A stretch of DNA of 64,000 bases, from the NCBI GenBank assembly GCA_964450685.1, contig CAYVDN010000011.1, positions 1-64,000 of the forward strand, written 5' to 3'. Below are positions 1-9,048 of this stretch, one piece after another. The stretch's first letter is position 1, and each line of letters opens with the position of its first letter. This DNA comes from JBAOHV01 sp964450685. Lineage in GTDB: Bacteria; Actinomycetota; Acidimicrobiia; Acidimicrobiales; Microtrichaceae. Below the pieces are notes generated by a model. That model ran no database searches and was not told the DNA's origin. It saw only the letters and a list, made by a program, of their open reading frames with translations. Position numbers and translations under genes: made by a program.

Positions 1-49
1 GACCGCCGATGTCTGGACACGAGCCCTCGGTTGGTACGGTGTCACACCG

Positions 50-283
50 ATGGCCAAGAAGCGTGTCGACGACGAGCTCCTGTTCCACGACAAGGTCGTG
101 GCCGCAGTGGACCTGCCCGGTGTGCCTGCCGGAACCCCTGGCAAGGTGACGCTCTCCAACGGGTTCCGCTGGAAGCGCTACCGCGTCTACTTCGAGAACG
201 GCCAGGACGTCGGCTCGCTGGACCGTTCACAGCTCGCGCTGCGCAGCGAGTGGACCGATCAGTACCACCGCGTTGCTGACTGA
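50..283 (+). CDS. Small conserved-looking hypothetical protein (77 aa)
   Basis: I do not recognise a family. The protein is basic and aromatic in its middle (FRWKRYRVYFENGQ at about 38-51) and could be a small beta-barrel, SH3-like fold; that is only an impression. The ATG start is supported by a -10 box TACGGT at 35-40, nine bases upstream, which fits a leaderless transcript. The gene runs into the flavin oxidoreductase gene 31 bases downstream and may be co-transcribed with it. Confidence 0.6.
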   Translation: MAKKRVDDELLFHDKVVAAVDLPGVPAGTPGKVTLSNGFRWKRYRVYFENGQDVGSLDRSQLALRSEWTDQYHRVAD

Positions 284-314
284 CGGCAACGAGAGAAGGT
301 CGGGGGGACCCAAC

Positions 315-1364
315 ATGAAGATCAGCATGCAGATCGGCTACGCCGGAGGCTTCGCCGAGTCGGTAGCGCAGGTGCAGGCGCTCGAGAAGGCCGGCCTGGA
401 CATCGTCTACGTCGCCGAGGCATACGGCTATGACGCCGTCAGCCTGATGGGCTACCTGGCGGCCAAGACCGAGACGGTCCAGATCGCCTCTGGCATCCTG
501 CCCATCTACACCCGCACCCCGACGCTGCTGGCGATGACAGCAGCGGGTGTCGATGACATAAGTGAGGGTCGTTGCATCCTGGGCCTGGGTGCCTCGGGCC
601 CTCAGGTGATCGAGGGATTCCACGGTGTGGCCTATGACGCGCCGATCCAGCGGACCCGGGAGATCATCGACATCTGCCGCAAGGTCTGGAAGCGCGAGGA
701 ACCGGTCGTGCACGACGGCAAGCGCTACCAGCTGCCGCTGCCCGCCGACCAAGGCACGGGGTTGGGCAAGCCGCTCAAGATCATCACCCATCCACGACGC
801 CCCGACATCCCGATCCACGTGGCATCGCTGGGTCCGAAGAACGTCGAGATGACCGCTGAGCTGGCCGACGGCTGGTTGCCGATCCTGTACCACCCCGAAC
901 GGGCAGCGGACGTGTGGGGAGCGGACCTTGCCGCCGGCGCGGCCAAGCGGTCAGCGGACCTCGGTCCTCTTGACGTCATCGCCGGAGGCCTGGTCGCTAT
1001 CGGGCCCGAGTCCGAGGTTGGTGCCTACCGCGACTTCTCACGCGGGATGGTGGCCCTGTACGTCGGTGGTATGGGCGCTCGCGGCCGGAACTTCTACAAC
1101 CAGCTGTTCTGCCGCTACGGCTACGAGGCCGAGGCCAAGGAGATCCAGGATCTCTACCTCGACGGCAAGAAGGCGGAGGCAGCGGCAGCCGTGCCAGCCA
1201 GCTTCCTGGCCGAGACATCACTCTGTGGTGACGAGGGCTACGTGAAGGAACGGATCGAGCAGTTCAAGGCTGCTGGCGTGACGGTTCTCAACGTCCAGCC
1301 GATTGCGAGTGACGTGGCAGGACAGCAGGCGATCATCTCGAAGCTCAAGGAGTTGTCTGCCTGA
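315..1364 (+). CDS. LLM-class (F420-dependent type) oxidoreductase
   Basis: A 349-residue luciferase-like monooxygenase-fold enzyme of the class that usually binds coenzyme F420 or FMN and reduces or oxidises small organic substrates; the substrate cannot be read from sequence. Typical blocks are the N-terminal MKISMQIGYAGG strand, the AAKTETVQIASGILPIYTR strand 3 region, and the LGLGASGPQVIEGFHG segment near residue 95-110. The ATG at 315 is preferred over the upstream in-frame codon at 273 because the family begins at this strand and a purine-rich stretch (gagagaaggtcgggggg) precedes it. Family assignment is firm; F420 rather than FMN is inferred from the actinobacterial context. Confidence 0.85.
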   Translation: MKISMQIGYAGGFAESVAQVQALEKAGLDIVYVAEAYGYDAVSLMGYLAAKTETVQIASGILPIYTRTPTLLAMTAAGVDDISEGRCILGLGASGPQVIEGFHGVAYDAPIQRTREIIDICRKVWKREEPVVHDGKRYQLPLPADQGTGLGKPLKIITHPRRPDIPIHVASLGPKNVEMTAELADGWLPILYHPERAADVWGADLAAGAAKRSADLGPLDVIAGGLVAIGPESEVGAYRDFSRGMVALYVGGMGARGRNFYNQLFCRYGYEAEAKEIQDLYLDGKKAEAAAAVPASFLAETSLCGDEGYVKERIEQFKAAGVTVLNVQPIASDVAGQQAIISKLKELSA

Positions 1365-1389
1365 GCCCGCTGTGTCAGGGCACCGCCGC

Positions 1390-2355
1390 TCAGCGCAGTG
1401 ATGCCACCCGGTCGAGCACCGCTTCGGCCTCGCTGACGAAACGGCGCACCAGTTCGCCAGCGGGGACCAGCTCGTCGATCGCTCCGATTCCCTGGCCGGC
1501 TGGCATGAATTCGCGGTCCGGGTCTATGCCCTCGGTGTGCTCGTCACCGCCAAGGTGGTTCACGCCGTCCTGCAGCGAGCGTATGTACTGGCCCGGGAAC
1601 GGTTCCGCCACACCGCCCGCTCGCTCGAACTCGTCGACGTAGCTGGTGCGCAGCACCCGGCACGTCTTGCCGGTGTACGCGCGTGTGATGACCGTGCCGT
1701 CCTCGGCCGAGGCGAGGATGCGCTCCTTGTAGCCGGACACGGCTTGTGCTTCAGGAGTGGCGATGAACCGGGTGCCGACCCAGATGCCGTCTGCGCCCAG
1801 GCCGAGGGCGGCGGCGAGTCCGCGCCCGTCGAAGATCCCACCGGCAGCCACCACCGGTACACGTTCGCCGACAGCATCGACGACCTGGGGCACCAGGGCC
1901 ATGGTCGCCACCTGGCCCGTGTGACCGCCCGCCTCGGTGCCCTGGGCGACGACGATGTCACAGCCTGCCTCCACCGCCTGGACGGCATGGGAGACCTTGC
2001 CGCACATGTTCACCACGAGCAGACCACCGTCATGGCACTGTTCGACGACCTCGCGGGGCACTCCCAGCCCTGCCACGAACACGGTCGCTCCGCCATCGAT
2101 GATGTCAGCCACCTTTGCCGCCATGTCCTGGGGGGCTGCGGTGAGCAGATCGACGCCGAAGGGCCGATCCGTCAGTCGTGCGGTCGCAGCGATCTCGTCG
2201 ACCATGCCCTCGTGCGACATCGTCGAGGCGCCCAGGCAGCCGAAACCTCCCGCATCGGAGACCGCTGCCACGACACGGTGGTAGGAGACCCCGCCCATAC
2301 CGGCGAGCATCACCGGGTGTTCGACTTGGAGGATGTCGGTCAGACGTGTCCGCAT
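1390..2355 (-). CDS. Nitronate monooxygenase / FabK-like flavin oxidoreductase
   Basis: A 321-residue FMN-dependent TIM-barrel of the 2-nitropropane dioxygenase family. The AQGTEAGGHTG phosphate-binding motif (about 139-149), the AAGGIFDGRGLAAALGLGADGIWVGTRF block, and the N-terminal HPVMLAGMGG are all present. Known members oxidise alkyl nitronates or act as FMN-dependent enoyl-ACP reductases. The ATG at 2355 lies seven bases after a -10 box TACCAT (2363-2368, minus strand), so the message is probably leaderless. Convergent with the LLM oxidoreductase gene. Physiological substrate unknown. Confidence 0.85.
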   Translation of the reverse strand: MRTRLTDILQVEHPVMLAGMGGVSYHRVVAAVSDAGGFGCLGASTMSHEGMVDEIAATARLTDRPFGVDLLTAAPQDMAAKVADIIDGGATVFVAGLGVPREVVEQCHDGGLLVVNMCGKVSHAVQAVEAGCDIVVAQGTEAGGHTGQVATMALVPQVVDAVGERVPVVAAGGIFDGRGLAAALGLGADGIWVGTRFIATPEAQAVSGYKERILASAEDGTVITRAYTGKTCRVLRTSYVDEFERAGGVAEPFPGQYIRSLQDGVNHLGGDEHTEGIDPDREFMPAGQGIGAIDELVPAGELVRRFVSEAEAVLDRVASLR

Positions 2356-2370
2356 GGCGGCGATGGTAGG

Positions 2371-3573
2371 TCAGGCGTATGCACCTGGCTTGCTGACCGC
2401 TCCGCGTCGCCAGCGCCGAGGAGTGGCGATCAGGGCACGTGGGTAGTCCTCGAACAGCCAGCGTGCGAAGTTACGGCGCGTCCAGTCGTTGGCCGCTGCG
2501 ATTGCGACTGCACGACCGGCACCTGTCGGGGTCGAGAGGCCACGGACCAGCAGCTTCGACATGCGGTGGTCCGCCACCAGTTCCAGGCGCAGTGCTCGTG
2601 CATAGCTGGCGGTGGCATCGCCACCGGGGCCCGAACCGATCACGGAATCCGCTGCCCGGCGTCCGGTGGCGAGTGCCTGCCCGATTCCCTCGCCGGACAT
2701 CACGTCGCACGCGGCGACAGCGTCGCCGACGAACATGGTGCGTGACGAGGTTGGTGGCATCGAGTCGACCCTGGCGGGAATCGGCCATGCCCTGTGCGGC
2801 TCGTCAGCGGTCACGTCGGGGCCGAGAAGGGCGTCGATGTGGGGACGCTCCAGAAGTTCGACCCAGAGCTGCTTCATGTCCTGGATCGAGTAGTCGCCAC
2901 CCCGCTGTATGCCGAACCCGATGTTCGCCCGGCCATCGGGCAGCGGGAACGACCAGAAGTAGCCGGGAACGAGATCGGCGTCGAAGGAGATGTACAGATC
3001 GCGCGAGGCGAGGGGACCGACGTTCGAGACGTACTGGCGGAACGCGTGCCACTCACCCCGATAGCGGTCAACCGACAGCCCCAGGTGCTTGCGCATCGGC
3101 GACCACATGCCGTCAGCAGCAATGGCCCAGCGTGCGCGAACGGTACCGACACCGTCGACCTCGACCTCGACCGAGTCAGCTACCTCACGGGCCGCGGTCA
3201 CGCCGTGCCCGTCGAGTACGTCGGCTCCGGCCTTGCGTGCCAGATCGACGAGTGCCGAGTCGAGGTCCTTTCGCGTCGCGACTGCCATGTACGAACCCGG
3301 CCCCTCGGGGAGTGAGAAGCGAGTCGTCCGGCCGGACGGTGAGCGTATCCAGCAGTGCTGTGCCGTCTTCCAGGATGCGACCGAGTCCACCTCGAGTCCG
3401 AGCTCCTCGAGGTGCCGGAGCGCGCCCGTCGTGAGCCCGTCCCCACAGATCTTGTCGCGTGGGAAACGTGCCTTGTCGACGACCATCACGTCGATGCCTG
3501 CGTCGGCCAACGTGATGGCTGCAGCGCTGCCGGCAGGGCCGGCACCGACGACCACCACGTCCACGGTCTTCAT
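2371..3573 (-). CDS. Geranylgeranyl-reductase family FAD flavoprotein
   Basis: A 400-residue FAD enzyme with an N-terminal dinucleotide-binding GAGPAG (residues 10-15), the family's DKICGDGLTTGAL segment (about 40-52) and the second FAD motif FVGDAVAACDVMSGEGIGQAL near residue 285. This family reduces isoprenoid double bonds in chlorophyll, archaeal lipid or menaquinone side chains. In actinobacteria, partial saturation of menaquinone (MenJ type) is the likeliest role, which is inference. The start is fixed by TAGCCT at 3581-3586 (minus strand), seven bases before the ATG. It follows no obvious partner gene; the WS/DGAT gene upstream ends about 50 bases away on the same strand. Confidence 0.85.
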   Translation of the reverse strand: MKTVDVVVVGAGPAGSAAAITLADAGIDVMVVDKARFPRDKICGDGLTTGALRHLEELGLEVDSVASWKTAQHCWIRSPSGRTTRFSLPEGPGSYMAVATRKDLDSALVDLARKAGADVLDGHGVTAAREVADSVEVEVDGVGTVRARWAIAADGMWSPMRKHLGLSVDRYRGEWHAFRQYVSNVGPLASRDLYISFDADLVPGYFWSFPLPDGRANIGFGIQRGGDYSIQDMKQLWVELLERPHIDALLGPDVTADEPHRAWPIPARVDSMPPTSSRTMFVGDAVAACDVMSGEGIGQALATGRRAADSVIGSGPGGDATASYARALRLELVADHRMSKLLVRGLSTPTGAGRAVAIAAANDWTRRNFARWLFEDYPRALIATPRRWRRGAVSKPGAYA

Positions 3574-3625
3574 CGATGTGAGGCTACGGCCAGTGCCGGG
3601 TGTCGACCATTCGACACCCCACCGA

Positions 3626-5050
3626 TCAGGCCAGTTCGAGTAGTTCGTCGTAAGCGGTACGCAGGTTCTCCATGAACCGGTCCACGTCCGGAACGGCTGC
3701 CGGGTCGACGTTCACGCCGACGTTCAGTTCGTTCTGGTAGCTGAGCAGCGTCACGTTCACCGCCGCGCCGGCCGTGGGGCCGAAGGGGAACACTGCCTGG
3801 ACGGGCGCTCCGAGCAGGTAGAGCGGAAACGGCGAGCCGGGAACGTTGGAAGCCTGGAAGTCCAGCCCCTTCATCAGGGAGCCGAACAGCTGCGTGACGA
3901 CGGAGGTCGGCAGGCGGTTGAGCAGGTTGGACATCGGTGCCACCAGCTGGTTGGCGGGCTCGTCGCGCGCCGACAGGCAATGGCTTCTGACGCCCTTCAG
4001 GAGCTGCTCCAGGTCGTCGAAGTGCATTGGCACTTCCATCCTGGCCGGGACGAAAGCGTTGCCAGCCGATGCGCCGGCCGGCGAGTCGTCACGGATGCTG
4101 ATCGGCATGCCCATGCGCAGGGCCTGCGGGTCGTGTCCGTGTTCCTGGTGGTAGAGCCTCATCCCTCGCAGGATCCCCCCGACGAAGGTGTCGTTCAGGG
4201 TGCCGCCGATTCGCTTGGCCGCCTTCTTGGCATCGTCGAGCGGCATCGTCAGGACCTCGAAGTGGTTCGACAGGGAACGTCGGGTCATGATCGGCGACAA
4301 CGGCGAGGCGCCGGGCCTGAGCAACCGGACGATCGACGACGCCAGCTCCGTTCCCGCGATCATCGAACCAGTGGGGTCGTGGGCGGCGCCAACGGCGCTC
4401 TCGATGCCCGAGGCGGCCGCATGGCGCAGTGCGTCGCCCTGACGGCGGCTCTCGTGCTGGAACGCGTCGATGAACCGCTCTGTCTGGTTCATCACGTGCA
4501 CCGAAGGTGCCGGAGGCATCGGTCGATCCGGCGCATCGGCCGACAGGTCGAACAGTTCGAGCATCAGGCGCACGCCACCGACACCGTCGGTGATCGCGTG
4601 GTGGATCTTCAGTATGATCGCGGTGCGACCACCTGACAGCCCCTCGACGACCGTCGCCTCCCACAGGGGGCGAGCGCGGTCGAATCCCTGCATCGCCATC
4701 GGACCCGCCATGGCCAACAGGTCGGCCATGGACCCCTCACCCGGTGCGCGGGCAGTGCGCAGGTGGTAGCGCAGGTCGAAGTTGGGGTCGATCTCCCAGC
4801 GCGGAGGTGCGATCGACAACGGATTGGACCTCACTCGCTGTCTTAGCCGGGGGATGATCCTGCTCGCTCGCTCCAGGGTGCGATCGAACCGCTCGGCGTC
4901 GAGATCGCCATCGATCACCACTGCGGTGGTGATCGTCGAGCGGAGCATCGGGTCCTTCTCGATAGACCACATGAGTGCGTCCGAGTCGCTCATCCGATCT
5001 TCGAACACAACGGGTTCCGGGTCGGTGTCTGTGTCAAGCACGGGCTGCAT
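3626..5050 (-). CDS. WS/DGAT wax ester synthase / diacylglycerol acyltransferase
   Basis: A 474-residue bifunctional acyltransferase that transfers an acyl group from acyl-CoA to fatty alcohol or diacylglycerol. The catalytic HHxxxDG is present as HHAITDG at residues 150-156. The N-terminal MSDSDALMWSIEKDP and C-terminal NVPGSPFPLYLLGAPV blocks are typical. Start chosen at ATG 5050, 17 bases after the stop of the VanW gene with which it probably forms an operon; an internal ATG at 4993 is an alternative that matches the usual family N-terminus more closely. The open frame continues upstream through the VanW gene to 6331, but that part is antisense-frame noise. Suggests triacylglycerol or wax ester storage. 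Confidence 0.88.
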   Translation of the reverse strand: MQPVLDTDTDPEPVVFEDRMSDSDALMWSIEKDPMLRSTITTAVVIDGDLDAERFDRTLERASRIIPRLRQRVRSNPLSIAPPRWEIDPNFDLRYHLRTARAPGEGSMADLLAMAGPMAMQGFDRARPLWEATVVEGLSGGRTAIILKIHHAITDGVGGVRLMLELFDLSADAPDRPMPPAPSVHVMNQTERFIDAFQHESRRQGDALRHAAASGIESAVGAAHDPTGSMIAGTELASSIVRLLRPGASPLSPIMTRRSLSNHFEVLTMPLDDAKKAAKRIGGTLNDTFVGGILRGMRLYHQEHGHDPQALRMGMPISIRDDSPAGASAGNAFVPARMEVPMHFDDLEQLLKGVRSHCLSARDEPANQLVAPMSNLLNRLPTSVVTQLFGSLMKGLDFQASNVPGSPFPLYLLGAPVQAVFPFGPTAGAAVNVTLLSYQNELNVGVNVDPAAVPDVDRFMENLRTAYDELLELA

Positions 5051-5067
5051 GCTAGGACCCGACCAGA

Positions 5068-6735
5068 TCACTCGCAGTCGTAGTTGGCCCTGAAGGTGTC
5101 GACCTCTGTCCGTCCGTCCGTGAAGGTGCGGGTCCGCTCTGTCGTCACGGCGCCGCAGCCGGAGGTCCGGTTCTGGCCGGTCTGCTCGCCGACCGCCGTA
5201 CGGGTTGACCAGAGCTGCACCGTGATCGAGGTGTCCGTGTAGCTCGGCCAGATGACGATGCCGTAGGGGGTGTCGTTGCGGATCTTCAGGTCGACACCGG
5301 GGTAGGCGAGTGTCGCCTCCCGTCCGAATGGGTACCGAGAGATGTACTTGGAGTGCATCTTGTAGGTGGGGATGTCTATACCGCCGAAGAATGCGGCGTT
5401 GAACAGGGTCGTGGCGAACTGGCTCACACCGCCACCGATATCGGTCGAGAACTCGCCGTCCTGGATGACCCCACCCTCCACGAAGCCCTTCTCGACGGTT
5501 CGACGCCCGACCGTGTCGTTGACAGAGAAGGTCGTTCCCGGTGGGATCAGGGTGCCACGGAGGATGTCGGCGATCCGGTGGATGTTCGTCACGCGTGACT
5601 CGCAGCACTTGTGGCGCGTGGTGAACTCGCCGATGACCTCGGTGACCCCCAGACCTGCGGCCCACTCCCGTCCCTCGGCGGCGGTCTCGGTGCGAGTGGG
5701 TAGATCGATCGTCGTCTGCCCGGCGAGAAGGGACTGCACGATGATCTCGGGTGCCTTCTCGGTACAGCAGACCTCGGCATCGTCTCCGCCGACCGGTGTG
5801 GGTACACCGTTGACTACGTCGAAACGCACTCTGGTCGGATTCGAGCGTCCTGGCACTGCATCGGCCAGGACCTTCGCCACGGGGTCGGCCTGCATTGTCA
5901 GTGAAGGCGAGGAGCCGTCGATGCTCAGGCCGAAGGCAGGCCGGAACTGGGCTCCCTCGACCTCGGTCGTCGCTCCGCCGGCATTGAGGGTGACCTTGCC
6001 GGCCGTGACCTGGTTGGCCTGCTCGGCAAGAGCGCTCACCGACTCGTCGCTCACTTCGGGCTGGGTGACAGTCGGTTCGACGGCGATGTGTATCGACTCG
6101 TCGATGTCGCCCAGCTGCGATGGGAGCGCCCTGACGACATCGTTGACGGTCAGCTCCTGGCCCGGCTTTCCTGGAACCATGGTGACCGCCTCGGTCGTCG
6201 CCTCGAGCGCCGGTTCGACGGGTTCGCTGCGATGCTCGCCCTGGAGTTCGACGAGCGTGGCGGCCAGCTTCTCGGAATCGACGGTCAGCGAGACATCTGC
6301 GCTGCGTCCGCCGACGAGACGAGTGACCCAACGCAGCGGTCGCAACACCAGTGGGTCGTCCCGGCCGACCGACATCACCTGCTCGACCGTCTTCTGCTGC
6401 TCGACTCCTAGGCCGAGCGCACCCGCGGTCGTGGTTAGTTGGTACTCACCCGCATCGATCTCGACAGCCGTCTCGGGCAGGCGGTCAGCGAGCTCCTGAA
6501 CTGCAGCGTCGAGCTCGTCGGGAGTGTCGTGGCCGACCGGTGTCCCTGCAAGTGTGACGTTGCGTGCGACGCGCTCTCCACTGGCCCAAGCGTCCGCCGC
6601 CCAGACAACGGCAACCAGCGCGATGATGATCAGAGGGGCAGCGACGACCCAGATCGCAGTCCTACGGCTTGCAGACACGCCGTACAGGGTCGCGCACGCG
6701 CGGGGGTCTGGCGTGGCATCCTCGTGGAGATTCAC
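5068..6735 (-). CDS. VanW family protein with YoaR-like domains
   Basis: A 555-residue envelope protein. It has a short cytoplasmic N-terminus, one transmembrane helix (AIWVVAAPLIIIALVAVVWA, about residues 27-46), a long extracellular region with YoaR-like putative peptidoglycan-binding repeats, and a C-terminal VanW domain from about residue 385 with the conserved NDTVGRRTVEKGFVEGGVI and DIGGGVSQFATTLFNAAFF blocks. VanW was first seen in vancomycin-resistance clusters but is widespread and of unknown function, so no resistance claim is made. GTG at 6735 is the longest start; GTG at 6678, just before the membrane helix, is equally plausible. Divergent from the hydratase gene. Confidence 0.85.
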   Translation of the reverse strand: MNLHEDATPDPRACATLYGVSASRRTAIWVVAAPLIIIALVAVVWAADAWASGERVARNVTLAGTPVGHDTPDELDAAVQELADRLPETAVEIDAGEYQLTTTAGALGLGVEQQKTVEQVMSVGRDDPLVLRPLRWVTRLVGGRSADVSLTVDSEKLAATLVELQGEHRSEPVEPALEATTEAVTMVPGKPGQELTVNDVVRALPSQLGDIDESIHIAVEPTVTQPEVSDESVSALAEQANQVTAGKVTLNAGGATTEVEGAQFRPAFGLSIDGSSPSLTMQADPVAKVLADAVPGRSNPTRVRFDVVNGVPTPVGGDDAEVCCTEKAPEIIVQSLLAGQTTIDLPTRTETAAEGREWAAGLGVTEVIGEFTTRHKCCESRVTNIHRIADILRGTLIPPGTTFSVNDTVGRRTVEKGFVEGGVIQDGEFSTDIGGGVSQFATTLFNAAFFGGIDIPTYKMHSKYISRYPFGREATLAYPGVDLKIRNDTPYGIVIWPSYTDTSITVQLWSTRTAVGEQTGQNRTSGCGAVTTERTRTFTDGRTEVDTFRANYDCE

Positions 6736-6798
6736 AGGGTCGAGTGCCGGACGTCACTCAGTTGCGGCCGGGCACGACCGGGACCGAAGGAGCTGCGC

Positions 6799-7659
6799 GT
6801 GCCGATCAACCCCGAAGCCGTTGGGACGCGCGGAGATCCGGTCAGGGGGTCGTGGACCACCGAGGACTCGTTGCTGTACGCCCTCGGTGTCGGCGCGGGC
6901 CAGGATCCGACTGATGCGGCGGAGCTGGCCTTCGTCACCGAGAATTCGATCGGCATCACCCAACGCGCACTACCGACTATGGCTGTGGTGCTCGCGGACG
7001 TGTCCGGTGCCTTCGCGAACATCGGTAGCTTCAACCCTGCGATGCTCGTCCACGGTGAGCAGCGGGTGCGATGCCACAGGGAGATTCCGGTTGCAGGTGC
7101 GATCGAGTCCACCTCGGAGATCACCGCCATCTGGGACAAGGGCAAGGGTGCCGTCGTAGAGGTGACCGCCAAGGCCGTCTCGGCGGACGACGGTCAACCG
7201 CTCTTCGACCTGATGATGTCAGCATTCATACGTGGCGAGGGCGGCTGGGGTGGCGACCGCGGCCCCTCCGGGGGCGTTAACGCGGCGCCCGACAGGAGCC
7301 CCGACCATCGGGTCGAAGCCACGACCAGGCCGGAGCAGGCGTTGATCTATCGACTTTCGGGTGACCGGAACCCGCTGCACTCGGACCCGTCGTTCGCGGC
7401 TCTGGCCGGGTTCGACCGTCCAATCCTGCACGGGTTGTGCACCTACGGGTTCGCGGGGAGGGCGTTGTTGTCACGGCTGTGTGATGGGGACCCGGCGCGG
7501 CTCGGATCCATCGAGGGGCGCTTCTCGTCGCCGGTGTTCCCGGGCGAAGCGCTGACCACCGAGATCTGGGACCTGGGTGGGGGACACGCAGTGTTCAGGG
7601 TTCTGGGTGGCGACGGCCGGGTCGTGTTCGATGCCGGTGGAGGTACCTACGCCAGCTGA
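6799..7659 (+). CDS. MaoC-type (R)-specific 2-enoyl-CoA hydratase (hydratase 2, double hotdog)
   Basis: A 286-residue enzyme that hydrates trans-2-enoyl-CoA to (3R)-hydroxyacyl-CoA. The C-terminal half carries the hydratase-2 signature LSGDRNPLHSDPSFA (187-200), with catalytic Asp189 and His194 separated by five residues as in eukaryotic MFE-2. The N-terminal half is the substrate-binding hotdog that lacks the motif, as in the two-domain family. The GTG start at 6799 is chosen because GAAGGAG lies eight bases upstream (6785-6791) and the protein begins as family members do; the open frame extends 360 bases further upstream without a family match. Likely acts in fatty acid or sterol side-chain degradation. 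Confidence 0.88.
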   Translation: MPINPEAVGTRGDPVRGSWTTEDSLLYALGVGAGQDPTDAAELAFVTENSIGITQRALPTMAVVLADVSGAFANIGSFNPAMLVHGEQRVRCHREIPVAGAIESTSEITAIWDKGKGAVVEVTAKAVSADDGQPLFDLMMSAFIRGEGGWGGDRGPSGGVNAAPDRSPDHRVEATTRPEQALIYRLSGDRNPLHSDPSFAALAGFDRPILHGLCTYGFAGRALLSRLCDGDPARLGSIEGRFSSPVFPGEALTTEIWDLGGGHAVFRVLGGDGRVVFDAGGGTYAS

Positions 7660-7707
7660 TCTGCACGCTTGTCGCTCCGGGCAGGTAGCCGAGGCGGCCA
7701 GGTGAGA

Positions 7708-8367
7708 TCAGAACAGGGTCAGGTCGGCCTCGCGCGCTCCGCGCAGGACGTCGTAGTCGACCTCCACCCAGCCTATTCCCCGTGACTCGGCCAGGACCTT
7801 GGCCTGCGGTTTGATGACCTGGGCCACGAACACGCCTCTGATTCCGCGCAATAGCGGGTCCCGGTCCATGCGCTCCAGGTATCGGGTGAGCTGTTCGACC
7901 CCGTCGATCTCGCCACGCCGCTTTATCTCGATCGCCACCGCGTTCCCGTCGACATCACGGCACAGCAGGTCGACGGGGCCGATGTCGGTGGGGAACTCGC
8001 GTCGTACGAGGGTTAGGCCGTCGGCGATGTTGGTGGGGTCCGCGGCGAGAAGCTCCTGCAGGTGCGCCTCGACACCGTCCTTGGACAGGCCCGGATCGAC
8101 CCCCAGTTCGTGTGCGGTGTCCTCGAACACCTCGAGCAGGTTGATGGTCAGCGTCTCGCCCTTCGGATTGGTGACCGTCCAGTGGTCCTCGTGTTCGACC
8201 AACCGGTTCGGCGCGTTCATCCAGTTGAGCGGCTTGTACGCGCCACCGTCGGCGTGGATCGCCACGCAGCCGTCAGCTTTGACCATTATCAGGCGGGTCG
8301 CCTCCGGGAGGTGTGAAGTGAGGCGACCGGCGTAGTCGACCGAACATCGTGCAATGACCAAGCGCAT
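7708..8367 (-). CDS. nucS: Endonuclease NucS (EndoMS), mismatch-specific
   Basis: A 219-residue restriction-like endonuclease that cuts both strands at mismatches and provides the non-canonical mismatch repair of actinobacteria lacking MutS/MutL. The active site Asp133-x13-Glu147-x-Lys149 is visible (DLLCRD...VAIEIK). The C-terminal residues DLTLF match a beta-clamp binding motif, as shown for actinobacterial NucS. The start is set by the conserved MRLVIARCSVDY and by a TAGGCT -10 box at 8376-8381 (minus strand), eight bases upstream, giving a leaderless mRNA. Confidence 0.95.
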   Translation of the reverse strand: MRLVIARCSVDYAGRLTSHLPEATRLIMVKADGCVAIHADGGAYKPLNWMNAPNRLVEHEDHWTVTNPKGETLTINLLEVFEDTAHELGVDPGLSKDGVEAHLQELLAADPTNIADGLTLVRREFPTDIGPVDLLCRDVDGNAVAIEIKRRGEIDGVEQLTRYLERMDRDPLLRGIRGVFVAQVIKPQAKVLAESRGIGWVEVDYDVLRGAREADLTLF

Positions 8368-8460
8368 CGACGCCGAGCCTAGATCGTCACCGGGTCTGAT
8401 TCCCTTGGTAGTGATGGCCGCAGGTGGGCGCCCAGACCGATGGGATCGGGGTCGACTTGA

Positions 8461-8979
8461 TCAGTTGCCGCTGGTGGGCGCAGCAAGGTCCGGATACCGC
8501 AGCGAGAGATCGTTGCACTCCTCGCATACGTCGGAGGGGATGATGCCCAGACGCATCAGCGCTGCGAAGATGCGACAGCCGAGACAGAAGCCGATCGCCG
8601 CCTCCAGGAATGCTGCGACAACGAGCATTGCGATCACTGCACGTGAAGCTGTGGTGGCGCCGGCGAGCCACAGGGTCGATGCGCCGACTGTGAAGACGAC
8701 GCCGATTCCCTGGGCGAAGCGCTTCGGTGGTCCGGGCACGAGCTTCTCGTGGGCAGTCAGTCGGGGTGCCACGACGCGAGTGGCGAGCAGTCCGAGCGGA
8801 CTGATCCGGGGACCGGCGAGGACGCGGGCTATGAACCCGTAGGTCAGCGGGACGAGTACCCAACCCCAGCCGAGAGCAGCGACGGCCAAGCCCATCAGGA
8901 CCACACCTGTCGCGACGGTTCGCGCGGCGACTTCGTTCACCGGGTTCGGGAAGGAGAAGAAGCTGCTGTCGTCGGCCAC
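8461..8979 (-). CDS. DUF4395 family membrane protein
   Basis: A roughly 172-residue integral membrane protein with about four hydrophobic helices and the DUF4395 layout (FPNPVNEVAARTVA near the N-terminus, GFCLGCRIF near the end). A final EECNDLSLRYPDL adds a third cysteine. Function is unknown; family members are often near sulfurtransferases or thioredoxins, which is not seen here. GTG at 8979 is preferred over the longer GTG at 8997 because a TACGCT -10 box at 8987-8992 (minus strand) lies exactly seven bases before it, the same spacing as other genes in this window. Confidence 0.8.
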   Translation of the reverse strand: MADDSSFFSFPNPVNEVAARTVATGVVLMGLAVAALGWGWVLVPLTYGFIARVLAGPRISPLGLLATRVVAPRLTAHEKLVPGPPKRFAQGIGVVFTVGASTLWLAGATTASRAVIAMLVVAAFLEAAIGFCLGCRIFAALMRLGIIPSDVCEECNDLSLRYPDLAAPTSGN

Positions 8980-9048
8980 ATGGAGAAGCGTACGCACCTA
9001 ATCCCGACCAGACAAGTCGGGTTTAGGTCACATCGAGCGCGTCGATGG

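Noticed and set aside
1537..2745. A 402-codon plus-strand frame opposite the nitronate monooxygenase and GGR genes
   Set aside because: Antisense shadow without domain similarity or start signals.
3626..6331. A 901-codon frame fusing WS/DGAT to an upstream Arg-rich region
   Set aside because: The upstream part overlaps the well-supported VanW gene in another frame and has no family similarity; the real gene starts at 5050.
5068..6735. Vancomycin resistance determinant
   Set aside because: VanW alone, without vanHAX or VanRS, is a common envelope protein and not evidence of resistance.
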